From: Synechococcus sp. MIT S9220
GTDB lineage: Bacteria > Cyanobacteriota > Cyanobacteriia > PCC-6307 > Cyanobiaceae
NCBI RefSeq assembly: GCF_014304815.1
Contig: NZ_CP047958.1
Span: 1,674,001 to 1,738,000, forward strand
DNA: 64,000 bases
Direction: 5' to 3'
Part shown: piece by piece, positions 46,901-55,695 of the stretch
Position numbering within the stretch: position 1 is the stretch's first letter
How the letters are laid out: each line of letters starts with the position of its first letter
Made by a program: the position numbers and the translations under genes
The notes under the pieces: model-generated
The model's input: the letters and a program-made list of their open reading frames with translations, nothing else
Told to the model about the DNA's origin: nothing
The model's database searches: none

Positions 46901-48442
46901 TTAAGCCCGGATGGTGAACAACCGCTCCAGCTTCGCTTCCAGGTAGTTCAAGAAGGGATCACTTGAGAGAGATCGGCCGGAGACCTGCTCGACGAGCTGT
47001 TCAGCATTGAGGGCTCGCCCGATGGGATGGACGTTGTCTCGAAGCCAACCGAGCATGACACTGAGATCACCACGGCGAACATGCTCTTCGGGAGACCCAA
47101 TCGCCGACGTCATTGCCTCGCTCAACTGCGCGCTCACCAGGTGCCCAAGCAGATAGGAGGGGAAATAACCAAACAGACCTTCGCTCCAGTGCACATCCTG
47201 GAGGCAGCCCTGCGCATCATCTGCAGGGGTGACCCCCAGCAATTCGCGATAACGACGGTTCCATTCGCTCGGGAGATCCTCCACCGGCAGACCCTCTTCC
47301 AGCAGAGCCAGCTCAAGATCGGTTCGCACAAGGATGTGAAGTCCGTAGCTGAGTTCATCCGCTTCCACCCGGTTGCAACCGGGTGCCACCGGATTCATCG
47401 CCTTCCACAGATCCGACGACGATCCCAGAGGTGCACCCGCAGCGGCAAAGCGTTCCCACCAGAGTTCTGCAAAGGGTTGACTGCGGGCTACCCGGTTTTC
47501 CCAGAACAGCGACTGACTTTCATGCACGGCCATCGACGTGGCCTGACCGAGAGGCCAGGCGAACCACTGATGCGCAGAGGTCGGCAGTCCCTGCTCGTAC
47601 AACGAATGGCCCCACTCATGGGCTGTGGCCAGAAAACAGGACAAAGGCTGACCAGCCACCACACGCGTGGTGATGCGGAAGTCACGAGGACCCAATGTGA
47701 TTGAAAAGGGGTGTGGCGACGCCGCGACGCATGTGATCCCTTTGTCCCTGCCCCAGTCGCTGAGGAGCTGATCACAGAGTTGCTGCTGAGTCGATGCGGG
47801 CAAGTCCCAGCTGAGAGACGACGGTCTTGGACTGCCCTTGAGTTGCTCCAACAACTCAGGCAAACGTCTACGCAGCGGCGCGAACAGATCCCGAAGCCGC
47901 TGAAGCGTGAGGTCAGGCTCAAACGGCTGCGCGAGGGTTTCCCAGCAACTTCGCGGTTCTGCCAGCTGACGGGCCTGTTCCTGCCGCAGCTCCACCATCA
48001 GACGAAGAGCTGGTGCAAACAGACCAAAGTCAGAAGTCCTGCGGGCCTGTTGCCAAAGGTCGTAACCCTGGGATTTTGCAGTGGCCAGAGCACTGACAAG
48101 ATCAGGATCCAGTGCCTGCTGCCGCTGGAGATCCTGCTCAAGCAGATCCAGGTTGCGGGCCTGGCCAGTGACAATCTCAGGGGGATCTCCACTGTTGGAG
48201 CGGGTTCGCCACTCATCACGGGCTTCCGCGATCAGCTCCGCATAGTGCTCAGAGCTCTGGCGTGCATGGAGCTGGCGAGCCAGCAGAGCCAGTTGCTCAC
48301 CCCGCCAAGCTGCACCACCGCTTGGCATTCGGGTGTTTTGATCCCAGTAGAGCGTCCTGGTTATGGAATCCATAACCTGGGTTTCGTGAAGGTGCGAGCC
48401 AAGACGATCCCAAGCCGTTGTCCCGGCAGCCATTGGCTTCAT
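46901..48442 (-). CDS. Carboxypeptidase, M32 (Taq) family
   Basis: A 513-residue zinc carboxypeptidase of family M32. The metal motif HEWGHSLYEQGLP near residue 268 supplies HExxH, with VHESQSLFWENRV downstream contributing the third ligand. The N-terminal ITRTLYWDQNTRMPSGG is typical of the family. It is a soluble cytoplasmic peptidase that trims C-terminal residues; the physiological substrate is unknown. Confidence 0.92.
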   Translation of the reverse strand: MKPMAAGTTAWDRLGSHLHETQVMDSITRTLYWDQNTRMPSGGAAWRGEQLALLARQLHARQSSEHYAELIAEARDEWRTRSNSGDPPEIVTGQARNLDLLEQDLQRQQALDPDLVSALATAKSQGYDLWQQARRTSDFGLFAPALRLMVELRQEQARQLAEPRSCWETLAQPFEPDLTLQRLRDLFAPLRRRLPELLEQLKGSPRPSSLSWDLPASTQQQLCDQLLSDWGRDKGITCVAASPHPFSITLGPRDFRITTRVVAGQPLSCFLATAHEWGHSLYEQGLPTSAHQWFAWPLGQATSMAVHESQSLFWENRVARSQPFAELWWERFAAAGAPLGSSSDLWKAMNPVAPGCNRVEADELSYGLHILVRTDLELALLEEGLPVEDLPSEWNRRYRELLGVTPADDAQGCLQDVHWSEGLFGYFPSYLLGHLVSAQLSEAMTSAIGSPEEHVRRGDLSVMLGWLRDNVHPIGRALNAEQLVEQVSGRSLSSDPFLNYLEAKLERLFTIRA

Positions 48443-48532
48443 CGATCTAAAAAGACCTTAACCAGCTTCCAGATCGGAGCACAGAGACCAGAACGGAAAT
48501 GCCTGATCGATCTGGCTTCAAGCCATCAACCG

Positions 48533-48739
48533 TCAGGACAACTCCTGATCTTCACTTGCACTGGAATCAGGTTCCCCACCTTCAGCTCGCAGAGCCCTCT
48601 CGAGGGCATTGACCTGGGCTGTTCGTTCAGGGGATTCAACAATGACGTTGACTTTTCGGACAGCGACGAGCTTGCGCCATAGCAGAGCGATCAGCCAGGA
48701 GGCCGTAGCGAAAACTGCTGCGAAATACAGGAGTCGCAT
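48533..48739 (-). CDS. Small single-helix membrane protein
   Basis: A 68-residue protein with an N-terminal membrane helix (LLYFAAVFATASWLIALLW) and a charged acidic tail. A GGGAG ribosome site lies 3 bases before the ATG, which supports translation. No family recognised. It lies upstream of the M32 carboxypeptidase on the same strand. Confidence 0.55.
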   Translation of the reverse strand: MRLLYFAAVFATASWLIALLWRKLVAVRKVNVIVESPERTAQVNALERALRAEGGEPDSSASEDQELS

Positions 48740-48816
48740 GATCTCCCAAGATCCGGCGGGAACGCTGTTCTAATTGAAACGGCGGTTCAAGGGCGGAGTC
48801 GAGATCGACAGTCCGC

Positions 48817-48960
48817 TTATGGCAGCTCTCCATCGTCTTCAGGAGAGCTGCTCTCCTGATCCCTTTGTTCCTCGAGCGTTAGCCGTTTCAACTGGCGCTG
48901 GGCATCCTGGCGCCTGAACAGCTCGTGAAATCGATTGATCAGATAGTCGACGTCTGTCAT
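48817..48960 (-). CDS. Possible small charged protein, unknown
   Basis: A 47-residue frame with a highly charged composition (INRFHELFRRQDAQRQLKRL then an acidic end). No clear ribosome site and no family. It is shorter than the open frame, which extends to 49086 but would then overlap the next gene. Kept at low confidence because it is mostly helical and fills the interval. Confidence 0.35.
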   Translation of the reverse strand: MTDVDYLINRFHELFRRQDAQRQLKRLTLEEQRDQESSSPEDDGELP

Positions 48961-49027
48961 GAACCAAGCCCTGCTTCGCAAGCTGACCGCACACTCAACA
49001 CATTGTCCCGCGGATCTGGCGATTGGT

Positions 49028-49273
49028 TCAGTCCTTGCGGCAATAGCCACCGCCCATGGGGTTCCAACCAGACGGACAGTTCTCATCCATCGCCGGGCGC
49101 AGGGTGTAGCTCATCAATCCAAGAGCGCTGCACTTGCCGTTTGACATATCGATGTAACCCATCGGGCACTCAGCAGTGAGTTTCTTGACCACGCGTTGCG
49201 CCCTTGCCGGAAGCGGTGAAACGCTGACCATGGGAACAAGAATCAGCAGAGGCCAGGCCAGTCTGTTGAACAT
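49028..49273 (-). CDS. Small exported cysteine-containing protein
   Basis: An 81-residue protein with a signal peptide (LAWPLLILVPMVSVSPLPARA) and a mature part holding four cysteines in two similar halves (ECPMGYIDMSNGKC and NCPSGWNPMGGGYC), suggesting two small disulfide-bonded loops. No named family is recognised. It is probably secreted or periplasmic. The ATG at 49273 keeps the signal peptide at the N-terminus. Confidence 0.65.
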   Translation of the reverse strand: MFNRLAWPLLILVPMVSVSPLPARAQRVVKKLTAECPMGYIDMSNGKCSALGLMSYTLRPAMDENCPSGWNPMGGGYCRKD

Positions 49274-49334
49274 CGAATGACCAGAACCGCTGCTCACGCT
49301 CCAGGCTAGAGCTGAAGTTCAACGATGATGTCCA

Positions 49335-49616
49335 ATGGCAGCACTGCTCAGCCTTCAGGAACGCGAAGACCTTCGCGCCAATCTGACGCAGTGGCAGGTG
49401 GGGGATGAGCGCCTCAAGCGCCAGTGGCAGTTCAGCGATTTCAGTGAGGCATTCGCCTTCATGACCAGAGTTGCCCTGCTGGCGGAATCGATGCAGCACC
49501 ATCCCAACTGGAGCAACGTCTACAACCGGGTGACGATCGAACTGACCACGCACGACCTGGGAGGGCTCAGCAATCTGGATGCCGAGCTGGCGCGATCCAT
49601 CGACGCCTTGCTGTAA
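49335..49616 (+). CDS. Pterin-4a-carbinolamine dehydratase (PCD/DCoH)
   Basis: A 93-residue protein of the PCD/DCoH family, which dehydrates the 4a-hydroxy pterin formed by aromatic hydroxylases. The active-site signature [16 protein letters not shown] carries the three conserved histidine/aspartate-type positions (HHPNW), and [13 protein letters not shown] is the C-terminal motif. A role in pterin recycling is expected; in cyanobacteria a moonlighting role in other pathways is possible. It is followed by the CobW-like gene on the same strand. Confidence 0.9.
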   Translation: MAALLSLQEREDLRANLTQWQVGDERLKRQWQFSDFSEAFAFMTRVALLAESMQHHPNWSNVYNRVTIELTTHDLGGLSNLDAELARSIDALL

Positions 49617-49654
49617 GCCGCTGCCAGAATGATTTTTAGGCAGGTACTTTTCCT

Positions 49655-50755
49655 ATGACATCCAGCGTGAAACGAGCCGCTGTGCCGGTAACGATTCTCA
49701 CTGGCTTTCTTGGAGCAGGGAAAACGACGCTTTTGAACCACATCCTGAGCAATCAGGAGGGTCTGAAAACAGCTGTTCTCGTGAATGAATTCGGGGAGAT
49801 CGGCATCGACAACGAGTTGGTGGTGAGCACCAACGAAGACATGGTCGAACTGAGCAACGGTTGCATCTGCTGCTCCATTAACGGCGAGCTACTCGAGGCC
49901 GTTGACCGCATCCTCAACAGACCCAAACCGGTCGAGTACCTGGTGGTGGAAACCACAGGCCTGGCTGATCCGCTGCCCGTTGCCATGACGTTCCTAGGCA
50001 GCGAGCTGCGTGATTTGACGAGGCTCGACTCGATCATCACCTTGATTGATGCTGAGAACTTCGGAGCAGAGGCCATTGCCAGTGAAGTCGGCCGATCACA
50101 AGTGATCTATGGCGACATCCTGATGCTCAACAAGACCGATCTTGTCGATGAAGGGCGCGTGAAGGATGTCGAACAACAGCTGCGCGACGTCAAAAAGGAT
50201 GCACGCATCCTGCACTCAGTACAGGGGGATGTACCGCTGCCCCTTCTCCTGAGCGTGGGTCTGTTCGAATCCGACCGAGTGGTGAACGAAAGCCATGACC
50301 ATGAGCATGACCACGGTCACAGCCACCATGACCATGACCACGGCCACAGTCACCACGACCATGGGCACAGCCATGACCACGACCACGACCATGACCATGG
50401 GCACAGTCACCACGACCATGGGCACAGCCATGACCACGGATCCGCGGATCATCTGGCCATCGAAGGCTTCACGTCACTGTCCTTCTCAAGCAGTGATCCC
50501 TTTGATCTAAGAGCCTTTCAGAATTTTCTCGACAACCAGCTGCCTGAAAGCGTTTTTAGAGCCAAAGGAATCCTCTGGTTCAAGGAAAGCGAACGACGTC
50601 ACGTATTCCATCTAGCAGGCAAACGCTTCTCAATCGACGACAGCGACTGGACCGGAACCCGCAAGAACCAACTGGTGCTGATCGGCCGTGGACTCGACCA
50701 TGACGCCCTGAGACATCAGCTTCAAGAATGCGTTGTCGTGCCTGTTGATCAGTAA
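49655..50755 (+). CDS. G3E (CobW/ZNG1) metallochaperone GTPase with His-rich linker
   Basis: A 366-residue COG0523 GTPase. It has GFLGAGKTTLLN (Walker A), VNEFGEIGIDN (switch), the metal-binding CxCC motif in GCICCSING, NKTD and a CobW C-terminal domain. Between them (about residues 214-262) is a linker of nearly uninterrupted His-Asp/Gly/Ser repeats, about 25 histidines, which would bind Zn, Ni or Co. A zinc- or cobalt-chaperone role is inferred. No clear Zur box was found in the 38-base upstream gap. Confidence 0.92.
   Translation: MTSSVKRAAVPVTILTGFLGAGKTTLLNHILSNQEGLKTAVLVNEFGEIGIDNELVVSTNEDMVELSNGCICCSINGELLEAVDRILNRPKPVEYLVVETTGLADPLPVAMTFLGSELRDLTRLDSIITLIDAENFGAEAIASEVGRSQVIYGDILMLNKTDLVDEGRVKDVEQQLRDVKKDARILHSVQGDVPLPLLLSVGLFESDRVVNESHDHEHDHGHSHHDHDHGHSHHDHGHSHDHDHDHDHGHSHHDHGHSHDHGSADHLAIEGFTSLSFSSSDPFDLRAFQNFLDNQLPESVFRAKGILWFKESERRHVFHLAGKRFSIDDSDWTGTRKNQLVLIGRGLDHDALRHQLQECVVVPVDQ
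50294..50440. repeat. His-codon-rich low-complexity repeat in the CobW-like gene
   Basis: A degenerate run of CAT/CAC with GAC, GGC and AGC codons, with larger near-identical units such as CACCACGACCATGGGCACAG recurring. It encodes the His-rich linker. The repetition at DNA level suggests copy-number change by slippage, so strain length variation is likely. Confidence 0.85.
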
Positions 50756-50819
50756 GTGCAGGCGAAGTTGCCCCGTATTCAGCAAACACGATTAGGGTGG
50801 CATGCAATGAGGAGAGGGC

Positions 50820-50966
50820 ATGGTTGAAGTTCTCGCGGCAGGTGGTCTGTTAATGGCTCTGGCGCTTGCCTTCTGGCTGCTGCTCGATTCCGATGACGAC
50901 AACGGTGGTGGTGGCTTGATGGAACCCGCCCTTGTTCCGATCCCAGTACGTCGCAGTGATCGCTGA
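50820..50966 (+). CDS. 48-residue membrane microprotein with own terminator
   Basis: A short gene starting ATG GTT GAA GTT at 50820 behind a good GGAGAG ribosome site (about 7 bases upstream). The product has one hydrophobic helix (MALALAFWLLL), an acidic patch (DSDDDN), four glycines and a basic C-terminus (VRRSDR). No family is recognised. A rho-independent terminator begins 29 bases after the stop. The RBS and terminator together make it a likely real gene. Confidence 0.65.
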   Translation: MVEVLAAGGLLMALALAFWLLLDSDDDNGGGGLMEPALVPIPVRRSDR

Positions 50967-50995
50967 ACAGCACGTTTGAATTTGATTCACTGCTC

Positions 50996-51023
50996 AAACC
51001 CTCGCTTTGCTGAGGGTTTTTTT
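50996..51023 (+). terminator. Rho-independent terminator after the 48-residue gene
   Basis: Stem AAACCCTC (50996-51003) pairs with GAGGGTTT (51012-51019) around an 8-base loop, followed by a run of T to 51023. It lies just after the microprotein gene and is likely its transcription end. Confidence 0.85.
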
Positions 51024-51205
51024 ATGCATGCAGCCAAGTTATTGAATACCCTTCTCAAAAATGCAGCTGCGCCTGTTTTGCCAGCCTTCCTTCCTCGACG
51101 CATCAGATTCGGTCTGGATGGAAATCCCCACCCTGGCTGGATTCAAGCAACAGACCCGAAAGCGTGCTCAGCCCCTGAACACCCGTCGTTGCCAGTAATT
51201 AAAAC

Positions 51206-52780
51206 GTGAACAGCGACAGATCTTCCACGGCAGACCCTCTGGATCAAGGAGTTCTCGCCAGGACACGCCGCATGGTGTCAGGCCGCTTTTTGCTGGTCGC
51301 GGGAGCCGTTGCGATTGCGTTCCTTGCCCTGCTGCCGGTCATCGGTTTGCTGGGCGAAGGCCTGCGAGGCTTCAGCACGGGAAACGCCAGTCTGGGCCCA
51401 GACGGACTGCTTCAAATCCGTGGAACGGTCGTGCTCCTGCTCGGCACGAGCCTTGTGGGAGGGGTGATCGGTACCGCCAACGGCTGGCTGCTGGCGAACT
51501 GTCGTTTCCCAGGTCGCCGCTGGCTGCGGATCGCCCAGCTGCTACCGCTGGCCAATCCGTCGTATCTACTGGCGGCGACTCTGGTGGATATCGGCAGTCT
51601 GGAGGGAATCACCATCAACGGGATGGGATGGGGAATCGCGGTGATGGCGCTCACCACCTACCCCTATGTGTTCTTGCTCAGCACCGAAAGCTTCACCATC
51701 TGTGGACGCCGGCAGCTGGAAGCCTGCCGCTCACTAGGAGTGGGGCCATGGAACAGTTTCCGCCGGATTGCACTACCCATGGCCCTACCAGCAATCGGAG
51801 CCGGCATTGCCCTGATGGGCATGGAGGTCGTGAATGAGCTTGGGGCCGTGGAACTGCTTGGCATTCCCAGCCTGTCGGCCGGAATCGTTCAGGCCTGGAG
51901 GATGGAAGGCAATCCCACGGGAGCTGTGGGACTCGCCCTGATCACCCTCTGCATCGTGCTGATCCTTCTGTTCGGAGAACGTCGCCTGCGCAGCCGCAGC
52001 CGACGCTGGTCCGAAGGGGTCGCAGGAGGAGAATCTCCGGCATGGATGCTGAGCGGCGGACGGGCCTTCTCAGCCCAGGTGCTTGGAGCGATCCCGCCGC
52101 TGATCACAATTGGCATTCCGTTGGTGTGGGGCGGAATGAACTGGCAGCAGTTGGCCACCGGCCTGACACCCGAATTGCTGCTGCTCACCCTGCGCACTCT
52201 GGGACTCGCGCTGGCAGCGACCCTGCTGGCGGGCGTAGCAGCCCTGTTGCTGGCCATTGCCAAACGCTGGAGTCGTGCCAGATGGCTCAGAGGTGTGACG
52301 TTTCTGGCGGGCATGGGATATGCGATTCCGGGCGCTGTTCTGGCGCTCGCCCTGCTGGTGATTGGCGGACCCTGGCAACTGTCTCCAATCCTGCTTCTCC
52401 TCTGGGGATACAGCGACCGCTTCCTCGCAGTGAATAAGGGTGGAATTGATGCAGCTCTGGAGAGGCTTTCTCCCAGCCTTGACGAAGCGGCAACAGGGCT
52501 GGGCTTGCGTTGGCCGGCCGTGCTCAGACGGGTTCACCTGCCACTTCTACGAGGCCCAATCCTTGTTGGCAGCCTGCTGGTGTTCGTGGACACCGTGAAG
52601 GAGCTTCCGCTCACATTCGCGCTACGACCTTTCGATTTCGACACGCTCGCTGTGAGGGTTTATCAGTACGCAGGCGATGAACGACTGGCTGCTGCTCTCT
52701 GGCCGGCACTGATGATCCTGGTTCTGGGTCTGATTGCTTCATCAGCCCTGGTTCCCCGATTGGATCGGGATACGGAGTAA
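51206..52780 (+). CDS. ABC transporter permease, iron(III) type (FutB/FbpB)
   Basis: A 524-residue permease made of two fused membrane domains, each with about six helices and an EAA loop (LEACRSLGVGPWNSFRRI and DEAATGLGLRWPAVLRRV). This two-in-one architecture is typical of FbpB/FutB ferric-iron permeases. The partner ATPase and binding protein are not adjacent. Thiamine permease ThiP has a similar layout, so iron is inferred. The start is GTG at 51206; the 182-base interval before it holds only the terminator's downstream tail. Confidence 0.87.
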   Translation: MNSDRSSTADPLDQGVLARTRRMVSGRFLLVAGAVAIAFLALLPVIGLLGEGLRGFSTGNASLGPDGLLQIRGTVVLLLGTSLVGGVIGTANGWLLANCRFPGRRWLRIAQLLPLANPSYLLAATLVDIGSLEGITINGMGWGIAVMALTTYPYVFLLSTESFTICGRRQLEACRSLGVGPWNSFRRIALPMALPAIGAGIALMGMEVVNELGAVELLGIPSLSAGIVQAWRMEGNPTGAVGLALITLCIVLILLFGERRLRSRSRRWSEGVAGGESPAWMLSGGRAFSAQVLGAIPPLITIGIPLVWGGMNWQQLATGLTPELLLLTLRTLGLALAATLLAGVAALLLAIAKRWSRARWLRGVTFLAGMGYAIPGAVLALALLVIGGPWQLSPILLLLWGYSDRFLAVNKGGIDAALERLSPSLDEAATGLGLRWPAVLRRVHLPLLRGPILVGSLLVFVDTVKELPLTFALRPFDFDTLAVRVYQYAGDERLAAALWPALMILVLGLIASSALVPRLDRDTE

Positions 52781-52789
52781 TTGCCGAGC

Positions 52790-53875
52790 TCAGAAGGCGA
52801 ATCGCTCGGGAGCACAGTCCGGTCCATGCCGCGGTGCCAGAACGGACAGCCAGCTGCTCTGCAAAGGGTGAAAACCATCGTCACTCACCAGCACCAGCGA
52901 AATTCGACCGTCTTTCATCACCGGCCCCCAGGTCATGCCCTCCCAGTTGGCTGATGGCAGAGCAGCTGATGGCAGACCGTCGGCCAACAGATCCCAGCTT
53001 TGCATCGCTTGAATCGGCGGAGCTGACGGTGACTTGCTTCCCGGCAGACGCAGAACCTGAAGATGGGCAGACCAACCAGCTGGCAAAGCAAAACTGCGCA
53101 ACAGGCCAAGAACTGCTGCATCACCATCAAGGGCCAGTAGTTCGGTCAAACCGAGCTTCCGACTGGTCGATGCACCTGCAGGTCCAATCTCGAATCTGCC
53201 AAGGGGCTCGAGCCGCTGATCCGGACCGGGGCGGAGACGAGCGATCCGCACCCAGTCCTTGTCCTGCTGTGCCCTGTCCTGAATCAGTGGAGCTTCGGCT
53301 GCCATCACCAGATCACCGGATGCCATCTGCGTGAGCGCTTCAGGTCCTCGATTGGAGGCAAGTCCCTGCCCCTCCCTCTCTTGCCAATCAGCAAGGAGCG
53401 GGACCTCGCGCTGCAGGCGTCCGTTCAAGAGGTTGTAACGCTGCAGTCCTGCCCTTCTCTGAGGGCTTCGACGCCCCTCACTGACAATCCAGACCTGATG
53501 GCCATTAAGCACCAGGCCCTCACCGTCAAAGTCAGCCGGCAGAGGTGCCCCCTTTCGATCCCTCAACAGCAGACGTCGACCACCCTTCAGCGATGCCTGC
53601 TCACCCTGCAACAGACGGCTCAGGCCAGTGAAAGAAACCAAATAGCCAGTGGTTGCGTCGCTCAGTAACCAGAGGCGGTCATGCTTTCGCTGATAGGCCA
53701 CAGCGGAGAAGCCACCCACACGCGCTCCATCCAATCCTCGGTCTGGGAGTTCAACGTTGTGAATCAATTCCCAGCCAGCCGCCAGAGGGCAGGGAAGTGC
53801 CTGTGCTGGCGATGGTAAAGCCGGCAAGACTGTGACCATCATGGTTTTAGGTGCCAGGGTCGACTGGAACATCAT
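52790..53875 (-). CDS. Exported phytase-like esterase-domain protein
   Basis: A 361-residue protein of the esterase-like-activity-of-phytase family. A short signal-like N-terminus (ALPSPAQA) leads into a beta-propeller-like body with GGFSAVAYQRKHDRLWLLSD, FDGEGLVLNGHQVWIVSEGRR and NRGPEALTQMASGDLVMAAE. It may act on organic phosphate esters in the periplasm; this is family-based. The start is uncertain (GTG 53890 or ATG 53875, 53872 and 53842), and the N-terminus overlaps the upstream part of the divergent CDF gene. Confidence 0.78.
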   Translation of the reverse strand: MMFQSTLAPKTMMVTVLPALPSPAQALPCPLAAGWELIHNVELPDRGLDGARVGGFSAVAYQRKHDRLWLLSDATTGYLVSFTGLSRLLQGEQASLKGGRRLLLRDRKGAPLPADFDGEGLVLNGHQVWIVSEGRRSPQRRAGLQRYNLLNGRLQREVPLLADWQEREGQGLASNRGPEALTQMASGDLVMAAEAPLIQDRAQQDKDWVRIARLRPGPDQRLEPLGRFEIGPAGASTSRKLGLTELLALDGDAAVLGLLRSFALPAGWSAHLQVLRLPGSKSPSAPPIQAMQSWDLLADGLPSAALPSANWEGMTWGPVMKDGRISLVLVSDDGFHPLQSSWLSVLAPRHGPDCAPERFAF

Positions 53876-53917
53876 CACCACCACAGCCACAGCCGGCAGG
53901 CATTCCGCTTAACGGTT

Positions 53918-54748
53918 GTGCTCAATGCCTGCCTGAGCGGTTTGCAGATCGCCGTGGGGATTGGCTTCGGATCGATCGCATTGATCGGCGATGCCCTGCA
54001 CAACGTCGGTGACGTGATGGGCCTCCTGTTGGGCTGGGGCGCGGAAAGCCTGAGCCAGAAACCTGCAAAGGGGCGATTCAGTTATGGATTCGGACGCTCG
54101 ACCCAGCTGGCAGCCGTCGCCAACGCCGTGTTGATCCTGATGGCCTCCGCGGTGGTCTGCGTGGAATCCGTCCAACGGTTCCGTCAACCAGAGCTAGTGG
54201 TGGCCTGGCCGGTCGCCATTGCCGCAGGCGCTGGTCTGTTCGTGAACCTGGTCTCTGCCCGTCTATTCGGTTCCGATCATCATGGGGATCTGAACCGTCG
54301 CGCAGCAGCTCTTCACCTCCTTGGCGATGCAGCCGTCTCCGCTGCGGTGCTGCTGAGCGCGTTGGTCGCCGGAATCACCGGCTGGAGATGGATTGATCCA
54401 CTCACAGGTCTTGGAGTCGGGCTGAGCGTGGGATGGCTCGGAATCATGTTGCTGCGCGATGGTCTGGCCGAATTGATGGATGAGGTTCCCCATCGGATCG
54501 ATCCGGCAGCCGTTCTGGCCGATCTGCAAGCCATGCCTGGCGTGCAGGGTGTCCACCACCTGCACATTTGGTCCATCGGCGGAACGCGCATTGCCCTCAC
54601 TGTTCACCTCCAAAGGGCTGCTGACCTGAGCCACCAGGATCCGCAGCTGCTGAGCAAAGTCAGGCAAGCGATGCGCCAGAAGGGCATCGAGCACTGCACT
54701 GTTCAGCTGGAAGAGCCCGGCGAAGACTGCGGGGAAGCGCTCAGCTGA
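53918..54748 (+). CDS. Cation diffusion facilitator (CDF) metal transporter
   Basis: A 276-residue exporter with the CDF motifs ALIGDALHNVGD and HLLGDAAVSAAV (the HxxxD pair that binds Zn/Co) and a C-terminal dimer domain (VQGVHHLHIWSIGGTRIALTVHL). The earliest ordinary start is GTG at 53918, but the open frame continues upstream and encodes a typical CDF N-terminus with HHHHSHSRQAFRLTVVLN; the likely real start is near a CTG at 53864. It overlaps the UPF0104 gene at the 3' end by 46 bases. Confidence 0.9.
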   Translation: MLNACLSGLQIAVGIGFGSIALIGDALHNVGDVMGLLLGWGAESLSQKPAKGRFSYGFGRSTQLAAVANAVLILMASAVVCVESVQRFRQPELVVAWPVAIAAGAGLFVNLVSARLFGSDHHGDLNRRAAALHLLGDAAVSAAVLLSALVAGITGWRWIDPLTGLGVGLSVGWLGIMLLRDGLAELMDEVPHRIDPAAVLADLQAMPGVQGVHHLHIWSIGGTRIALTVHLQRAADLSHQDPQLLSKVRQAMRQKGIEHCTVQLEEPGEDCGEALS

Positions 54749-55695
54749 TCCCAACGATCGGCAATCAGCCGGTCCAGCTTCACACCTGCCGCGGCGAGCA
54801 GATCCGCAAGAGTGACCACAAGGCGATAACTGAGTGCCACTGCAAGCAGTGCTGCCTCCGGCACGGACGAACCCAGGCGCAGAAGCAACACTGCCTCAAA
54901 CACACCCAAACCCCCTGGAGCAGCAGGGACTACAAGTCCTGTGGCCCACGCCAGGGCAAAGGCTGCCATCCAGTGGCCAATCGGCAGCACCGAGGTCAGC
55001 CCGAACACCTGAATGCAGCACCAGAAACCAGAGAAGCGTGAGGCGATGAACACCAGCTCGGCCATCAGCGGTGCCCAGGGATAAACATCACGCCCACTGC
55101 CCAGCTGTTCCAGAGGAGGCAAGGAGCCCAGATCAGGATCAGAGCGGTTGAGTTGCCTTAAACGGCTGCGTTCAAGCCTGCAGAGCAAAGGTTCTCTCCA
55201 GCGTGGCAACAGCAGCAAAGCGGGGAGCGGTGTCAGCAAGGCCAGGCCGTTCTGCCAGCCACCGAAGGGGACCCAGAGCAGGGCAGCCACCGCCATCAAC
55301 ATGGGCTCAAGCAAAACGGACACAAGTGCCGGCCCCGTACCAATGGAAGGCCCCAAGGTCCGCACACGCTGAAGGAAATGCCACACTCCGCCGGGCAAGT
55401 ATTTGAGCAAATTGCTGCTCAAGTACAGAGAAACAAGCGGTGTTGAACCTGAGCCATGGCCCAGCCATCGCACCAGAACCTGCCAAGCACCCGCATTCGC
55501 AACCAAACTCAGCCAACTGAGGCCGAGAGCAAGCACAAGCCACCACCAGCCCTCAGACGTGATCGACAAAGAGCGCAGTCCTACGGCATGACCCGCCAGC
55601 GCCCAGCCCACAAATCCGAGCGTGATCAGGGTGATCCACAGCTTCAGGCCTCCGGGGGGCTTCACCGACAGCAGGGATCGGAAACGCTTCAGCAT
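54703..55695 (-). CDS. UPF0104/LPG-synthase-TM-like membrane protein
   Basis: A 330-residue protein with about seven to eight membrane helices and the UPF0104/lysylphosphatidylglycerol-synthase TM signature: SLYLSSNLLKYLPGGVWHFLQRV and LAWATGLVVPAAPGGLGVFEAVLLLRL. It lacks the synthase catalytic domain, so it is likely a lipid transporter or flippase, which is inference. The start is ATG at 55695 or GTG at 55701; it overlaps larC by 7 bases. Confidence 0.82.
   Translation of the reverse strand: MLKRFRSLLSVKPPGGLKLWITLITLGFVGWALAGHAVGLRSLSITSEGWWWLVLALGLSWLSLVANAGAWQVLVRWLGHGSGSTPLVSLYLSSNLLKYLPGGVWHFLQRVRTLGPSIGTGPALVSVLLEPMLMAVAALLWVPFGGWQNGLALLTPLPALLLLPRWREPLLCRLERSRLRQLNRSDPDLGSLPPLEQLGSGRDVYPWAPLMAELVFIASRFSGFWCCIQVFGLTSVLPIGHWMAAFALAWATGLVVPAAPGGLGVFEAVLLLRLGSSVPEAALLAVALSYRLVVTLADLLAAAGVKLDRLIADRWDQLSASPQSSPGSSS

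Noticed and set aside
49617-49654. Zur-like box before the CobW-type gene (AATGATTTTTA)
   Set aside because: Only half-site similarity and no dyad symmetry; too weak to report as a feature.
50294-50440. His-codon repeat considered as a CRISPR-like array
   Set aside because: Units are in-frame, lack unique spacers of constant length and lie within a GTPase gene.
50976-51209. 77-codon frame spanning the terminator before the iron permease
   Set aside because: Would have to be read through a strong terminator, lacks an RBS and shows no family features.
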